From NCBI GenBank assembly GCA_964385055.1, contig CAYLMH010000018.1:1-26666 (forward strand): a DNA stretch of 26,666 bases, read 5' to 3'. This stretch comes from JACRPI01 sp964385055. Lineage in GTDB: Archaea > Nanobdellota > Nanobdellia > Woesearchaeales > DSVV01. A model generated the notes under the pieces. The model was not told where the DNA came from and searched no databases. It was given only the letters and a program-made list of their open reading frames with translations. The first letter of the stretch is position 1, and each line of letters starts with the position of its first letter. Below, piece after piece: positions 7,016 through 14,852 of the stretch. The translations under genes and the position numbers were made by a program.

Positions 7016-7036
7016 GTTGTTTCTATTCTGAATTCT

Positions 7037-7435
7037 ATGACTGAAGAAGGACTCTCTGCACTTTTAGCGTTTCATGCACCTCATGGAGAATCTGCGATGG
7101 AACAATATTCGCGTATGCTTTCAAGAAGAGGATACACTACTATTGATTGTGTGGGGACTGCTGCTGAACTTATGGAAAGACACGCTGCTCGCCCAGGAGG
7201 GTATGATCTTTACGCAATGGATGTTAATTTAGGAAATCCTAATGGTTCTGATTTTACTGCTGCGCGCGATATTTATGAACTTATTTCTCCTGTTGTTGAA
7301 TCAGGTCTTGTCAAGTTTTATCCTGCGTCTAGTTCTTTTGATATTGTTGAAGCTGCGCGGAGAGAAGGTCTTCCTGCAGTGACTAAAGCAACGTTAGGTG
7401 AAATTATAACTGCTATTCCTCTAGTGAGAAAATAA
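7037..7435 (+). CDS. REC-B: stand-alone receiver-like (CheY-fold) protein, paralog of REC-A
   Basis: This 132-residue protein aligns end to end with REC-A: both start M-A/T-EEG, share GTAAELMERHAAR or its near equal, and share YDLYAMDVNLGNPNG around the putative phospho-acceptor (D62 here). VKFYPASSS gives the Ser/Thr position and K117 the Lys position. As in REC-A, the expected acidic pair after strand 1 is missing; the stretch is ALLAFHAPH. Bases 7211-7245 are identical to 3229-3263, so the duplication is recent or maintained by gene conversion. The gene sits between R2 and R3 and between two tRNA genes. A protein-protein interaction role is conceivable. Confidence 0.6.
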   Translation: MTEEGLSALLAFHAPHGESAMEQYSRMLSRRGYTTIDCVGTAAELMERHAARPGGYDLYAMDVNLGNPNGSDFTAARDIYELISPVVESGLVKFYPASSSFDIVEAARREGLPAVTKATLGEIITAIPLVRK

Positions 7436-7450
7436 TTTTATTCCTTCACA

Positions 7451-7515
7451 ATAAAATTTGAAGATACTACTTGTGGTGCTTGGCGACTCTTTACGCATTT
7501 GATACATGTTTTCTT
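7451..7515 (+). repeat. Dispersed repeat R3, downstream of REC-B
   Basis: ATAAAATTTGAAGATACTACTTGTG followed by TGCTTGGCGA and then CTCTTTACGCA corresponds to R1 and R2, with the TGCTTGGCGA block identical to R1. It begins about 15 bases after the REC-B stop, just as R1 begins about 63 bases after the REC-A stop. It is the most diverged copy at its far end. Confidence 0.5.
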
Positions 7516-7535
7516 TGTTTCTTGATTTCAGAAAA

Positions 7536-7543
7536 TTTATAAG
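7536..7543 (+). promoter_or_regulatory. TATA box for tRNA-Cys
   Basis: TTTATAAG lies about 35 bases before the tRNA-Cys 5' end, consistent with a short precursor leader. Confidence 0.55.
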
Positions 7544-7573
7544 TCTCTGCACTTGACTGACATTTCAGTTATT

Positions 7574-7646
7574 GCGCCGGTAGCCAAGCGGCTAAGGCGA
7601 CCGCCTGCAGAGCGGTTATTCGGGGGTTCGAGTCCCTTCCGGCGCT
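7574..7646 (+). tRNA. tRNA-Cys(GCA)
   Basis: The acceptor stem GCGCCGG (7574-7580) pairs with CCGGCGC (7639-7645), and the discriminator is T7646, the base expected for tRNA-Cys. The anticodon stem ACCGC pairs with GCGGT around the loop CTGCAGA, giving anticodon GCA. The T-arm is GGGGG, TTCGAGT, CCCTT with two G-T pairs. There is no intron and CCA is not encoded. Confidence 0.94.
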
Positions 7647-7653
7647 TTTTTCT
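7646..7653 (+). terminator. T-tract terminator after tRNA-Cys
   Basis: Six T residues follow the acceptor stem, a typical archaeal oligo-T termination signal. It abuts the stop codon of the convergent HAD gene at 7654. Confidence 0.5.
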
Positions 7654-8256
7654 TTAAAGAATAATTTCTAACATCTTCTTCAATTGCTTTGGATTTTCGT
7701 AGAGAATACATGGAATGCCTAGTTCTCGCGCTCCTTCTGTATTTTCTTCTTTGTCGTCTATAAACAACGCTTCATCTGCGGTGACATTGCACTCCTCCAA
7801 CACTTTCTGAAAAATAACTGCATCTGGTTTTTTCATATGCAGTTCTGTGGAGAGAAATGCTTTTTCAAAGAATTGGAATAATCCATGTACTCTGTTATAC
7901 TCGCCCATTTCCTGCTCTGTATTTGTCAGCGCAATAACTTCATAGTTGATTTTTAGATCTTCAATGATTCTGATAATCTCTGGATTTCTCACTTTTTCTA
8001 TTTTTGCGTATTCTTCTAAGTGTTTCCTCACCACATCTTCTGCTTTCATATTTTTGTTTACTTTTTTCAACACTTTTTCATAGAGTTGTTTCAAAGAAAG
8101 TTCTCCTGTTGTCGCAAGATGCCAATATGGTTTTCTTGCTTCATTATATTCTTCTTCAGAAATACCAAGAAATTGTGCGATGTTCTTGTACATTGCGGTG
8201 TTCGCAGGCTCTTGTATGAGGATTCCGCCAATGTCGAAGATAATGAGTTTGATCAT
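7654..8256 (-). CDS. HAD-superfamily hydrolase (probable small-molecule phosphatase)
   Basis: This 200-residue protein has the four HAD motifs: FDIGGIL with nucleophile D8, ALTNT with T111, MKKPD with K143, and FIDDKEEN with D167/D168. The second acid of the usual DxD is replaced by G10, as in the haloacid-dehalogenase/YihX-type branch. The cap is a helical insert (residues 16-90). Length fits subfamily IA hydrolases. Its ATG at 8256 lies one base after the stop of the gene at 8258, so translation is probably coupled. The substrate cannot be read from the sequence. Confidence 0.88.
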   Translation of the reverse strand: MIKLIIFDIGGILIQEPANTAMYKNIAQFLGISEEEYNEARKPYWHLATTGELSLKQLYEKVLKKVNKNMKAEDVVRKHLEEYAKIEKVRNPEIIRIIEDLKINYEVIALTNTEQEMGEYNRVHGLFQFFEKAFLSTELHMKKPDAVIFQKVLEECNVTADEALFIDDKEENTEGARELGIPCILYENPKQLKKMLEIIL

Positions 8257-8257
8257 T

Positions 8258-9262
8258 TTATTTCTTCCTTGTTAGTGTTGCATATTGTTTTTCTGCCTCT
8301 GCAATTTCGTGCTCTATCCAATTTCCTTTCCATCCAGAAATTCCGAGGCGATCAAGCATTCTTCGTAACCCGTCGTCTGGCATGAAGCGATAGACTTCTC
8401 CTTCTTGTGCTGGAACTTCTTGCGCGTATCCTAAATTGCCATCTCTTGCTAATTGATATCTTCTTGGCATCGGAATTTCCTGACCAAACGCAACGTCTGC
8501 AACTTCTTCTGGTTTCATGTGGAACTTTTCTCTTCCTAAATGCACAAATCTTCCTTCTCTCATAAATCCTTCTGCGTCAATAGCGGCAACTTCTCTTGGA
8601 TCAACATCTTTCCAATACCGCACTGCTGCAATCGCGACATTTGTTTCTATTTCCCACGAAAGATAGATACATCCTTCTGTTCTCGAAATGAGTTCATTCT
8701 GGTTATTATATATTTCTAAAACGTCTGGACCTGTAAAATATTCTACTTCTGCGGGGATTATTTTATTTTCTAATCCTAGAAGTTCTAATCTTTTTCTTGT
8801 CACTGCATTGCTGACGTCGTCCTTTGGAACATAAATGCCGCTTCCATTTTTTTCAAATACAATACTTTCTTCTGCTCCTTCTGTTCTTTGGAGAAGACTA
8901 ATGTCTCTAAAATGTTCCTCGCATGCTGGAAATCCTGAAGGAATCCCATTATACCATGGATGCACTTTTGTGCCCCCATCTCTTCTGTGAGTTAAAAAGC
9001 TTCCATCACTAAAAAGATCAATAATTCCACCTGATGCTGGACGTGAAGGATGAAGGTGTGTTCCAATCGCTGCTTGTTCTCCTTTATTCAAATTTGTTAA
9101 GCAGTCAATCCCAAACTGAACTGCCTTTGCGTCACTTAACTTTCTTTCATGAGAATATACTCGTTGATCTTCGTCTGGATAGACAAGAGAAACAGTGATT
9201 CCTCCTTTTGCATTTCTTTCAGCGTACGCTTCTGGTATTGGAAACTTGAATATTTCTGGCAT
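8258..9262 (-). CDS. Unknown 334-residue protein
   Basis: I do not recognise the family. There is no signal peptide or membrane segment. Residues about 62-95 (GEQAAIGTHLHPSRPASGG, then IIDLFSDGSFLTHRRDGG) hold a HxHP motif followed by Ser and Asp residues that faintly recall JAMM/MPN metalloproteases, but the Ser-Asp spacing is wrong. Other conspicuous residues are clustered aromatic and acidic positions such as CIYLSWEIETN and RYWKDVD. An AGGTGA Shine-Dalgarno site lies 6 bases before the ATG. It is probably co-translated with the HAD hydrolase, which starts one base after its stop. Confidence 0.8.
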   Translation of the reverse strand: MPEIFKFPIPEAYAERNAKGGITVSLVYPDEDQRVYSHERKLSDAKAVQFGIDCLTNLNKGEQAAIGTHLHPSRPASGGIIDLFSDGSFLTHRRDGGTKVHPWYNGIPSGFPACEEHFRDISLLQRTEGAEESIVFEKNGSGIYVPKDDVSNAVTRKRLELLGLENKIIPAEVEYFTGPDVLEIYNNQNELISRTEGCIYLSWEIETNVAIAAVRYWKDVDPREVAAIDAEGFMREGRFVHLGREKFHMKPEEVADVAFGQEIPMPRRYQLARDGNLGYAQEVPAQEGEVYRFMPDDGLRRMLDRLGISGWKGNWIEHEIAEAEKQYATLTRKK

Positions 9263-9268
9263 TTTTAT

Positions 9269-9305
9269 TCACCTTTTGTTGAGAAATATCCTTTGATTTA
9301 TAATG
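9269..9305 (-). promoter_or_regulatory. TATA box and Shine-Dalgarno of the 334-residue gene
   Basis: On the minus strand CATTATAAATC (9305-9295) lies about 38 bases before the ATG at 9262, and AGGTGA (9274-9269) lies 6 bases before it. This is one of the few genes here with a clear short leader and ribosome-binding site, and it makes the 334-residue/HAD pair a unit separate from the kinase gene upstream. Confidence 0.5.
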
Positions 9306-9317
9306 TTTTTACTCTTT

Positions 9318-10289
9318 TTATAAGATCATTTCCTTAAATCTTTCTCTTCCTATCTCAGAGAATCTTTGCAGAAATTCATAATTATCTTTGATATATTCTT
9401 TTCTCTGCGGATCTTCCCCATAGTGTACATTCCACCGGTTAAATTCAATGATGATTGTCGCGTACCTTACACAAACAAGATCATAAAGCAGCAAACGCTC
9501 TTCTTTTGTTATTGAATTATATTTCTCATACGCGCGCAAAAAAATGGTTGCTTGTTCTGGCGCCCAGTTATAGCTTAACACAGACTGACAAAGAAATACC
9601 GCGATGTTTTGGATACAGCAGCTTACTGCTGCATCACTAAAGTCTATAATTGCTTTGAGTTCATTCTCTTTCACAAGAATGTTATGCGCAGCAATGTCGT
9701 TGTGAATAATTGTTTTTGGCAGTGCATCAAACTCCTGCTTTACTTCTCGGAAATTATTAAAAATCGCTTGTATTATTTTTTTATCAACATATTTTGGCAA
9801 CAGAGAACTTGCTTTTTCTAACGCAAGAAAATGCTGCATATCCCATTCATAGTTTTTTCTTGGGGCAATGCTTCCATTGAATTTTCTCAACATGTTGTCC
9901 ATCTTTCCTGCCTCTTCTCCCACTTGCGCAATTACTTTATCTGAAATTGTTTTTTTGAAGCAGTTTTCTGCAGGAATGTATTCCATCAAAATCGCTATCT
10001 TTCTTTCCTCTTCCCCATGCCACCTTTTGTCTGCTGTTTCGAATACTTTCGGCACTTTACACATGCTTTTTGCGCAAAAAATCATCAGTTCTATTTCAAA
10101 AAAAATGTTTTCTTTTTTCATGCCTATGCCATCAAATATTTTTATGACATACTCTCCTTGCTCTGTCTTGACATAATAATTTGAGTTCTCAAACCCAGAA
10201 GTAAACAGAAAGTGTTTTATGATCTGCCCTTTGTTTGGATATTGATCTAAGATGTTTTGTAAAAATTGTTTGGAATAGTTGGTTCTCAT
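9318..10289 (-). CDS. APH/homoserine-kinase-II-like small-molecule kinase
   Basis: This 323-residue protein has the aminoglycoside-phosphotransferase fold signatures: GFENSNYYVKTEQGEYVIKI near the N-terminus with ATP-binding K50, hinge ILMEYIPAE (100-108), catalytic IIHNDIAAHNIL with D198 and N203, and metal-binding AIIDFSDA with D216. The pattern is close to homoserine kinase type II (ThrB2), but choline, sugar or other hydroxyl-bearing substrates are equally possible. Its ATG overlaps the stop of the upstream inositol-monophosphatase-family gene by four bases (ATGA at 10289-10286), so the two are translationally coupled. Resistance to aminoglycosides should not be inferred. Confidence 0.87.
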   Translation of the reverse strand: MRTNYSKQFLQNILDQYPNKGQIIKHFLFTSGFENSNYYVKTEQGEYVIKIFDGIGMKKENIFFEIELMIFCAKSMCKVPKVFETADKRWHGEEERKIAILMEYIPAENCFKKTISDKVIAQVGEEAGKMDNMLRKFNGSIAPRKNYEWDMQHFLALEKASSLLPKYVDKKIIQAIFNNFREVKQEFDALPKTIIHNDIAAHNILVKENELKAIIDFSDAAVSCCIQNIAVFLCQSVLSYNWAPEQATIFLRAYEKYNSITKEERLLLYDLVCVRYATIIIEFNRWNVHYGEDPQRKEYIKDNYEFLQRFSEIGRERFKEMIL

Positions 10290-11164
10290 TGTCTGTAATT
10301 GGGAGTTAAGACCTCCACGAGTGTCTCATGCAGTCTTGGATTATTGGAAACAATAATAGATGGAATTGATCCTTCTGAAGTTCCATCATCTCTTTCCCAA
10401 TATTTATGATCAACTTTATTTCCAGAAAAATCACTCACGCGACCACCCGCCTTTTCAATAATAAATCCCAACGCGCCCCAATCAATGCCTGCTGCAGTCT
10501 GTTTAAAAAATGATCCAATTTCTCCACGATAAACACCATTCATTTCTAAATCTGGCTGCATAGAAGATGTTCCAAAAAGCATGAGATTTACTCCGTGCCT
10601 TCGCAACTCCGCTGCAGTCTCATCTGGAATGTTCATACTTATTGCAATAGGATTCGTTGTCTCAGGAAGTGCAAATTGTTCTTTATGTATCACTCCTGAC
10701 TGTGGAGTCCAGAGTTCTGCATGTTCTTTCTCTGCAAGCGCAACATACGTTCTTTTATCAATAGGAGTGTGAACCAATGCACCTTTCAAATACCCCTCTT
10801 CATAGACAGAAAAAGCATGACAATAAGTGCTAAAACCATTGACGAATACTAAAGAACCATCAATCGGATCTAGTCCAATACGATATTTTCCTTTTGTAGG
10901 AAAGAGCAAATTATACGGGGATTCTTCTTCTGGAGCAAATTGGAATTCCCACCCGGTCTCTTTCATTATCTTCAGCAAACCCCTGGCAACTCCATCTTGA
11001 TACATAATATCCGCATGACTAAAAGCACGAGCAACAGGATTTTCTGCTGCATCTCCTTTTAGCTCAAGTTTAGTGTACCTTTGAATAGCTTGCACATAGG
11101 TACTATAATTAAGCATAGTGGGAAGAATTTCTTCTAATAATCCTTCTATATTAACTTCCTTCAT
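10286..11164 (-). CDS. Inositol-monophosphatase/FBPase-family phosphatase
   Basis: This 292-residue protein has the Li+-sensitive phosphatase signatures: metal-binding E79/E80 in APEEES, the DPIDGS motif with D99 and D102 in IGLDPIDGSLVFVNG, and DWGALGFIIEKAGG with D228 near the C-terminus. The family includes inositol monophosphatase, archaeal fructose-1,6-bisphosphatase and PAP phosphatase; the sequence alone does not decide between them. It is the first gene of a two-gene unit with the APH-type kinase (4-base overlap). A TATA box on the minus strand (complement of 11187-11198) is 29 bases before the start, so the mRNA is probably leaderless. Confidence 0.88.
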   Translation of the reverse strand: MKEVNIEGLLEEILPTMLNYSTYVQAIQRYTKLELKGDAAENPVARAFSHADIMYQDGVARGLLKIMKETGWEFQFAPEEESPYNLLFPTKGKYRIGLDPIDGSLVFVNGFSTYCHAFSVYEEGYLKGALVHTPIDKRTYVALAEKEHAELWTPQSGVIHKEQFALPETTNPIAISMNIPDETAAELRRHGVNLMLFGTSSMQPDLEMNGVYRGEIGSFFKQTAAGIDWGALGFIIEKAGGRVSDFSGNKVDHKYWERDDGTSEGSIPSIIVSNNPRLHETLVEVLTPNYRQ

Positions 11165-11186
11165 TTGTAGAAAGATTACAAATAAA

Positions 11187-11237
11187 CATTATAAATTTTA
11201 CTCCTTTTTCATGGTGACAGACGTAAACTTTATAAAC
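11187..11237. promoter_or_regulatory. Divergent promoters for the IMPase-family and metallophosphoesterase genes
   Basis: On the minus strand AAATTTATAATG (11198-11187) serves the gene starting at 11164. On the plus strand CTTTATAAAC (11228-11237) is centred 26 bases before the ATG at 11259. The second box decides that start against an in-frame ATG far upstream at 11118, which lies inside the oppositely oriented gene. Confidence 0.6.
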
Positions 11238-11258
11238 AAACCTCTGTTCACCATTTCC

Positions 11259-11864
11259 ATGAGAATCCTCGCTGCTGGTGACCTTCATGGCGACCAGACA
11301 TTAGCACAGCGCCTTGCAGATAAGGCAGAAAAAGAACAGGTTGACTTAGTCATCATTACAGGAGATATCACGCATTTTGATCAGGGTTCTGATGGCATGA
11401 TGGGTCCTTTTGTCAAAAAAAAGAAGAAAGTATTGTTTGTTCCTGGCAATCATGATAGTTTTGCAACAGCAGATTTTCTTGTGGACATGTATGGGGTAAA
11501 AAATATTCATGGCTACAGTGTCCGCTACGATGATGTTGGAATTTTTGGCTGCGGCGGCGCAAATGTTGGTCCAGTGACCATGCTCCAAGAAAAAGAAATC
11601 CAAGATTTATTGCAAAAAGGATTTGATCGAATCAAATATTTGCCAAAGAAAATTATGGTCACGCATGTGCATCCGAGTGAAACTGCGATGGAAAAATTCT
11701 CCACTTTTATTCCAGGAAGTTCTGGTGTGAAGAAAGCTGTTGAAGCAATGAAACCAGATTTTTTACTCTGCAGTCACGTTCACGAAGCAGAAGGAATCGA
11801 AGAAATGGTTGGTCCTACAAAAGTCATTAATGTAGGCAAAGAAGGAACGATTTTGGATATTTAA
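11259..11864 (+). CDS. Calcineurin-like metallophosphoesterase
   Basis: This 201-residue protein contains all five metallophosphoesterase motifs: GDLHGD (D8, H10), TGDITH (D36), GNHDS (N64, H65), VTHVHPS (H136, H138) and CSHVHE (H173, H175). Two divalent metals, commonly Mn2+ or Fe, are expected in the active site. The family hydrolyses phosphomonoesters or phosphodiesters; the small size suggests an Icc/YfcE-type enzyme rather than Mre11. The start is fixed by a TATA box 26 bases upstream and by motif I falling at residues 7-12. It stands alone, convergent with the small membrane protein gene. Confidence 0.92.
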   Translation: MRILAAGDLHGDQTLAQRLADKAEKEQVDLVIITGDITHFDQGSDGMMGPFVKKKKKVLFVPGNHDSFATADFLVDMYGVKNIHGYSVRYDDVGIFGCGGANVGPVTMLQEKEIQDLLQKGFDRIKYLPKKIMVTHVHPSETAMEKFSTFIPGSSGVKKAVEAMKPDFLLCSHVHEAEGIEEMVGPTKVINVGKEGTILDI

Positions 11865-11875
11865 TAATAATATTT

Positions 11876-12058
11876 TTACCAATCATCATTATTTCTTAGG
11901 AATACAAAACACAAAAACGCAAGAATAAATATTCCAGTTACAAACAAGAATGTTCCCCAGACTGCACTGTTTTCGCTCAAAAATAACAAACCGTACGTGA
12001 GGCACAATATTGCGCCGATAATATTTACTCCAACCAGAAAATCAAGTATTCTACTCAT
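11876..12058 (-). CDS. Small two-helix membrane protein
   Basis: This 60-residue protein consists of two hydrophobic segments, about residues 7-27 (FLVGVNIIGAILCLTYGLLF) and 34-54 (WGTFLFVTGIFILAFLCFVF), with a short loop and a polar tail RNNDDW. No family is recognised. A TATA box (complement of 12089-12099) lies about 36 bases upstream, leaving a short leader. Its length, hydrophobic pattern and promoter make it a plausible real gene although it is short. Confidence 0.6.
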   Translation of the reverse strand: MSRILDFLVGVNIIGAILCLTYGLLFLSENSAVWGTFLFVTGIFILAFLCFVFLRNNDDW

Positions 12059-12113
12059 AGTTATCCCTGAAAAAAAGGAGGTATTTGGGTTTTAAAAAGG
12101 TGATTGTTTTGAT

Positions 12114-13568
12114 TTATCCTTTGACAACTCCTAAAGGCTTCAATCGCACAACCAAATTTCCAATCCCTGCGTCATGACTCACTTGCACGACTTCATCGAC
12201 ATCTTTATACGCGCCTGGCGCTTCTTCAGAAATTCCTTTCCACGACGCTGCTTTGACAAAAATATGCTGCGCTTCTAATTCTTTCTTTGTTCCTTCTCCT
12301 GTATATCTGCGATTCGCTTCATGGCGTGACATTACTCTTCCTGCGCCATGCGCAGTTGACGCAAAACTCTTTTCTGCAGATGTTTCTGTGCCAATCAAAA
12401 CAAACGACGCAGTTCCCATAGATCCTGGAATTAAAATTGGTTGACCAATGTCTCTATACTTCGCGCAAATTTCTGCATTATGTGGACCAAACGCACGTGT
12501 CGCGCCTTTTCGATGAATGTATAATTCTTTCTCTTTTCCATCAATCTCATATATTTCACGTTTGATAATATTGTGCGCAACATCATACACTTGCGTGATA
12601 CTTCTTGGTGGAACATCAAAAACACTCTTGAATGCTTTCCTTACTCCGTGGACAATCATCTGTCGGTTTGCCCACGCGAAATTCGCGGCAGCGCACATCG
12701 CACCAAAATATTGTTTTGCAAGCGGTGTTTCTGCTGGCGCGTAAATTAAATCTCGATCTGGCAGCTTGTTTGCAATTTCTGGAAACGCGTCTTCAAACTT
12801 TCTTAGATAATCAGAGCAGACTTGGTGTCCAAGTCCTCGACTGCCACAATGAATCATCACACAGATCTGTCCTTTTTCTGTGATCCCCATCTTTTGTGCT
12901 GCTTCTTTGTTGTGGATGTGATCAACAAATTGTATTTCTAAGAAATGATTTCCAGCGCCTAACGTTCCTAACTGATTTTTTCCCCGCTCTTTTGCGTTGT
13001 TTGATACTGCATTTGGATCCGCTAATTCAAGACAACCATTACTTTCTGTGACTTCAAGATCTTCAGGAAATGCGTAATTATTTTCTACTGTCCATTTTGC
13101 TCCTTCCTTCAACACGCGATCAAGTTCTTCTCTTTTTAATCGAATATCAGCATCTCTTCCTACGCCACTTGGAACATTTTTGAAGAGCTCGTCAAGAAGT
13201 TCTTTTATTTTTGGTTCTACCTGTTCTTTGTTTAAAGGTGTTGCTAACAATCTGACGCCGCAGTTGATATCAAAGCCGGTCATTCCAGGTGAAATAATTC
13301 CATCTTCAACAGGAAACGCAGCAACGCCACCAACAGACATTCCATATCCTTGATGCGCGTCTGGCATCATATATGAATATTTCTGAATGTTTGGAAGGCA
13401 CGCAACGTTCATTCCTTGTTGTAATGACGTATCATTTTCTATTAATTTGAGAAGCTTCTCTGATGCAAAAATTCTGACAGGAACATGCATTTTTCCTTGC
13501 TTTGGAATTTCCCACTCGTTATCAGAGATTTTTTTGAGCTCTATCTTTTGTTTTTTTTCTTCGTCCAT
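12114..13568 (-). CDS. rtcB: RNA-splicing ligase RtcB (tRNA ligase)
   Basis: This 484-residue protein, the full length of intein-free archaeal RtcB, joins 2',3'-cyclic phosphate and 5'-OH RNA ends with GTP and Mn2+. Metal and active-site residues are recognisable: D100 and C103 in GFDINCGVR, H208 in GAGNHFLE, H240 in HCGSRGLGHQ, H332 in VAHN, and the guanylylated histidine H407 in STAHGAGRVMSR. The probable substrate in this window is the spliced tRNA-Arg(TCT). A TATA box 27 bases upstream implies a leaderless mRNA. Archease, its activator, is encoded two genes upstream at 14915-15337 on the same strand. Confidence 0.97.
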   Translation of the reverse strand: MDEEKKQKIELKKISDNEWEIPKQGKMHVPVRIFASEKLLKLIENDTSLQQGMNVACLPNIQKYSYMMPDAHQGYGMSVGGVAAFPVEDGIISPGMTGFDINCGVRLLATPLNKEQVEPKIKELLDELFKNVPSGVGRDADIRLKREELDRVLKEGAKWTVENNYAFPEDLEVTESNGCLELADPNAVSNNAKERGKNQLGTLGAGNHFLEIQFVDHIHNKEAAQKMGITEKGQICVMIHCGSRGLGHQVCSDYLRKFEDAFPEIANKLPDRDLIYAPAETPLAKQYFGAMCAAANFAWANRQMIVHGVRKAFKSVFDVPPRSITQVYDVAHNIIKREIYEIDGKEKELYIHRKGATRAFGPHNAEICAKYRDIGQPILIPGSMGTASFVLIGTETSAEKSFASTAHGAGRVMSRHEANRRYTGEGTKKELEAQHIFVKAASWKGISEEAPGAYKDVDEVVQVSHDAGIGNLVVRLKPLGVVKG

Positions 13569-13590
13569 ATTTTAGAATAAGTTGTGATTT

Positions 13591-13600
13591 GTTTATATGT
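13591..13600 (-). promoter_or_regulatory. TATA box for rtcB
   Basis: On the minus strand ACATATAAAC is centred 27 bases before the rtcB ATG at 13568, so rtcB has its own promoter even though the upstream gene ends only 51 bases away. Confidence 0.55.
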
Positions 13601-13619
13601 TTTGTCGCGAATACTTCAT

Positions 13620-14852
13620 TTACGCGGCAAGCCTTCTTCCTGTCATTTGTTGCGCATAGGATTCAAGCCAATTCATGGACAACGCTCCTCTCTCGATAAG
13701 ATGTTCCATACTCTTTAACAATCTGTAGCAGTCTTTTACATCTTGTCCATTGACAATGCCACTCATTTTATCTCCTGCGTCTCCGAGTCCTGGTTTTATG
13801 TAATCTTGTCCAGTAAGCGGGAGTTGGTCATGCGCAACAATGTGGACATTAAACCCCGCGTCATGAAGCGTTTGTATGCCTCGATATCCTCCTGCGAAAA
13901 AACTTGAGCAATAAACATCACTTGGTTTGAGATCGAGCGTTTCTAAACAACCATTAATTGCTTCTTTGCTACTTCCTCCTGTTGCGAGCATGGGATCGAC
14001 AACAACAAGCACATCAGGTTTTTCATAATTTGCAGGAAACACATACGCATCTGCAATCAATTGGGAATAGGACGATGGATGATACCCATCAGGTTTTTTG
14101 ATATCGGTGCCAATGACTCTTCCACTATGCGCTCCTCCTTCACTTCTTCTTTTTGCATCAACACCAATAATATATGCTTCACATCCCATTTCTTCTGCAA
14201 GATCAGCAGCAACGAGTGATGGAAGAATTCCTCCTCTATGAATTGCTAAAAACGCAACGCGTAATGGTCTTTGTTCTCTCGGAATCCAATCTATGGGAAC
14301 TTTTGCAGTCATCAATATGCTTTCTACATTGAGATCTGCAACTGTTGCTCGAGAATGATAACCGCTTACTGTGGTCACTTGGTCTTTTCTTGTTTTGATT
14401 CCGTGTATTCTTCTTGCAAGCGCTTCTTCATAAGGCAGTGTTATTGTTCCGCCTGCATATTCTATTTCACATTCTATTTCTGCAGGATTTCTACTTCCAT
14501 ATTTTCTTTGCAGCGCATCTGTTAGAACTAATGGAAATGTGAGTTGCGTGACTTGTGCAATTCCTCTCTGAAACGTCTGTACATGTTCTGGATTTGTTGC
14601 ATCGACACTTCCTTCTCGCAATTCTTGCATTAGTGCTGCAATTAATGGAGGAAGACCAAGATTGCTTGTTCCTACTTTCTCTTCTTCGTTTTTTCTTTCT
14701 GTTGGAGGGCTCTTCCACGCTCTTCCCATTCGAAGCACATTTGGATATGTGCTGCCTTCTTGTTCTCTATGACTTGCATATCTTTTTCTGATTTCTGCTT
14801 CGGGAACTCCTACTGCTTGGTATGCGTTGTTCAGCACATCTATTAATGTCAT
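13620..14852 (-). CDS. Uracil-phosphoribosyltransferase-like protein with long N-terminal extension
   Basis: The C-terminal half matches type I uracil phosphoribosyltransferase: AIHRGGILPSL (204-214), the PRPP loop VVVDPMLATGGSS (283-295), and the uracil-binding YIKPGLGDAGDKMSG (351-365). It would make UMP from uracil and PRPP. UPRT is about 210 residues; this protein has 410, with roughly 110-190 extra N-terminal residues of unknown fold and about 45 extra at the C-terminus. I place the start at ATG 14852, with GAGG 8 bases upstream. An earlier in-frame GTG at 14891 is only about 11 bases from the TATA box and should not be transcribed. The gene lies between archease and rtcB. Confidence 0.8.
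   Translation of the reverse strand: MTLIDVLNNAYQAVGVPEAEIRKRYASHREQEGSTYPNVLRMGRAWKSPPTERKNEEEKVGTSNLGLPPLIAALMQELREGSVDATNPEHVQTFQRGIAQVTQLTFPLVLTDALQRKYGSRNPAEIECEIEYAGGTITLPYEEALARRIHGIKTRKDQVTTVSGYHSRATVADLNVESILMTAKVPIDWIPREQRPLRVAFLAIHRGGILPSLVAADLAEEMGCEAYIIGVDAKRRSEGGAHSGRVIGTDIKKPDGYHPSSYSQLIADAYVFPANYEKPDVLVVVDPMLATGGSSKEAINGCLETLDLKPSDVYCSSFFAGGYRGIQTLHDAGFNVHIVAHDQLPLTGQDYIKPGLGDAGDKMSGIVNGQDVKDCYRLLKSMEHLIERGALSMNWLESYAQQMTGRRLAA

Noticed and set aside
3517..7515. R1-R3 as a CRISPR array
   Set aside because: The three copies are diverged, irregularly spaced by kilobases or genes, and have no spacers or cas genes near.
9318..10289. Aminoglycoside resistance gene
   Set aside because: The APH fold is shared with homoserine, choline and sugar kinases, and the neighbour is a metabolic phosphatase.
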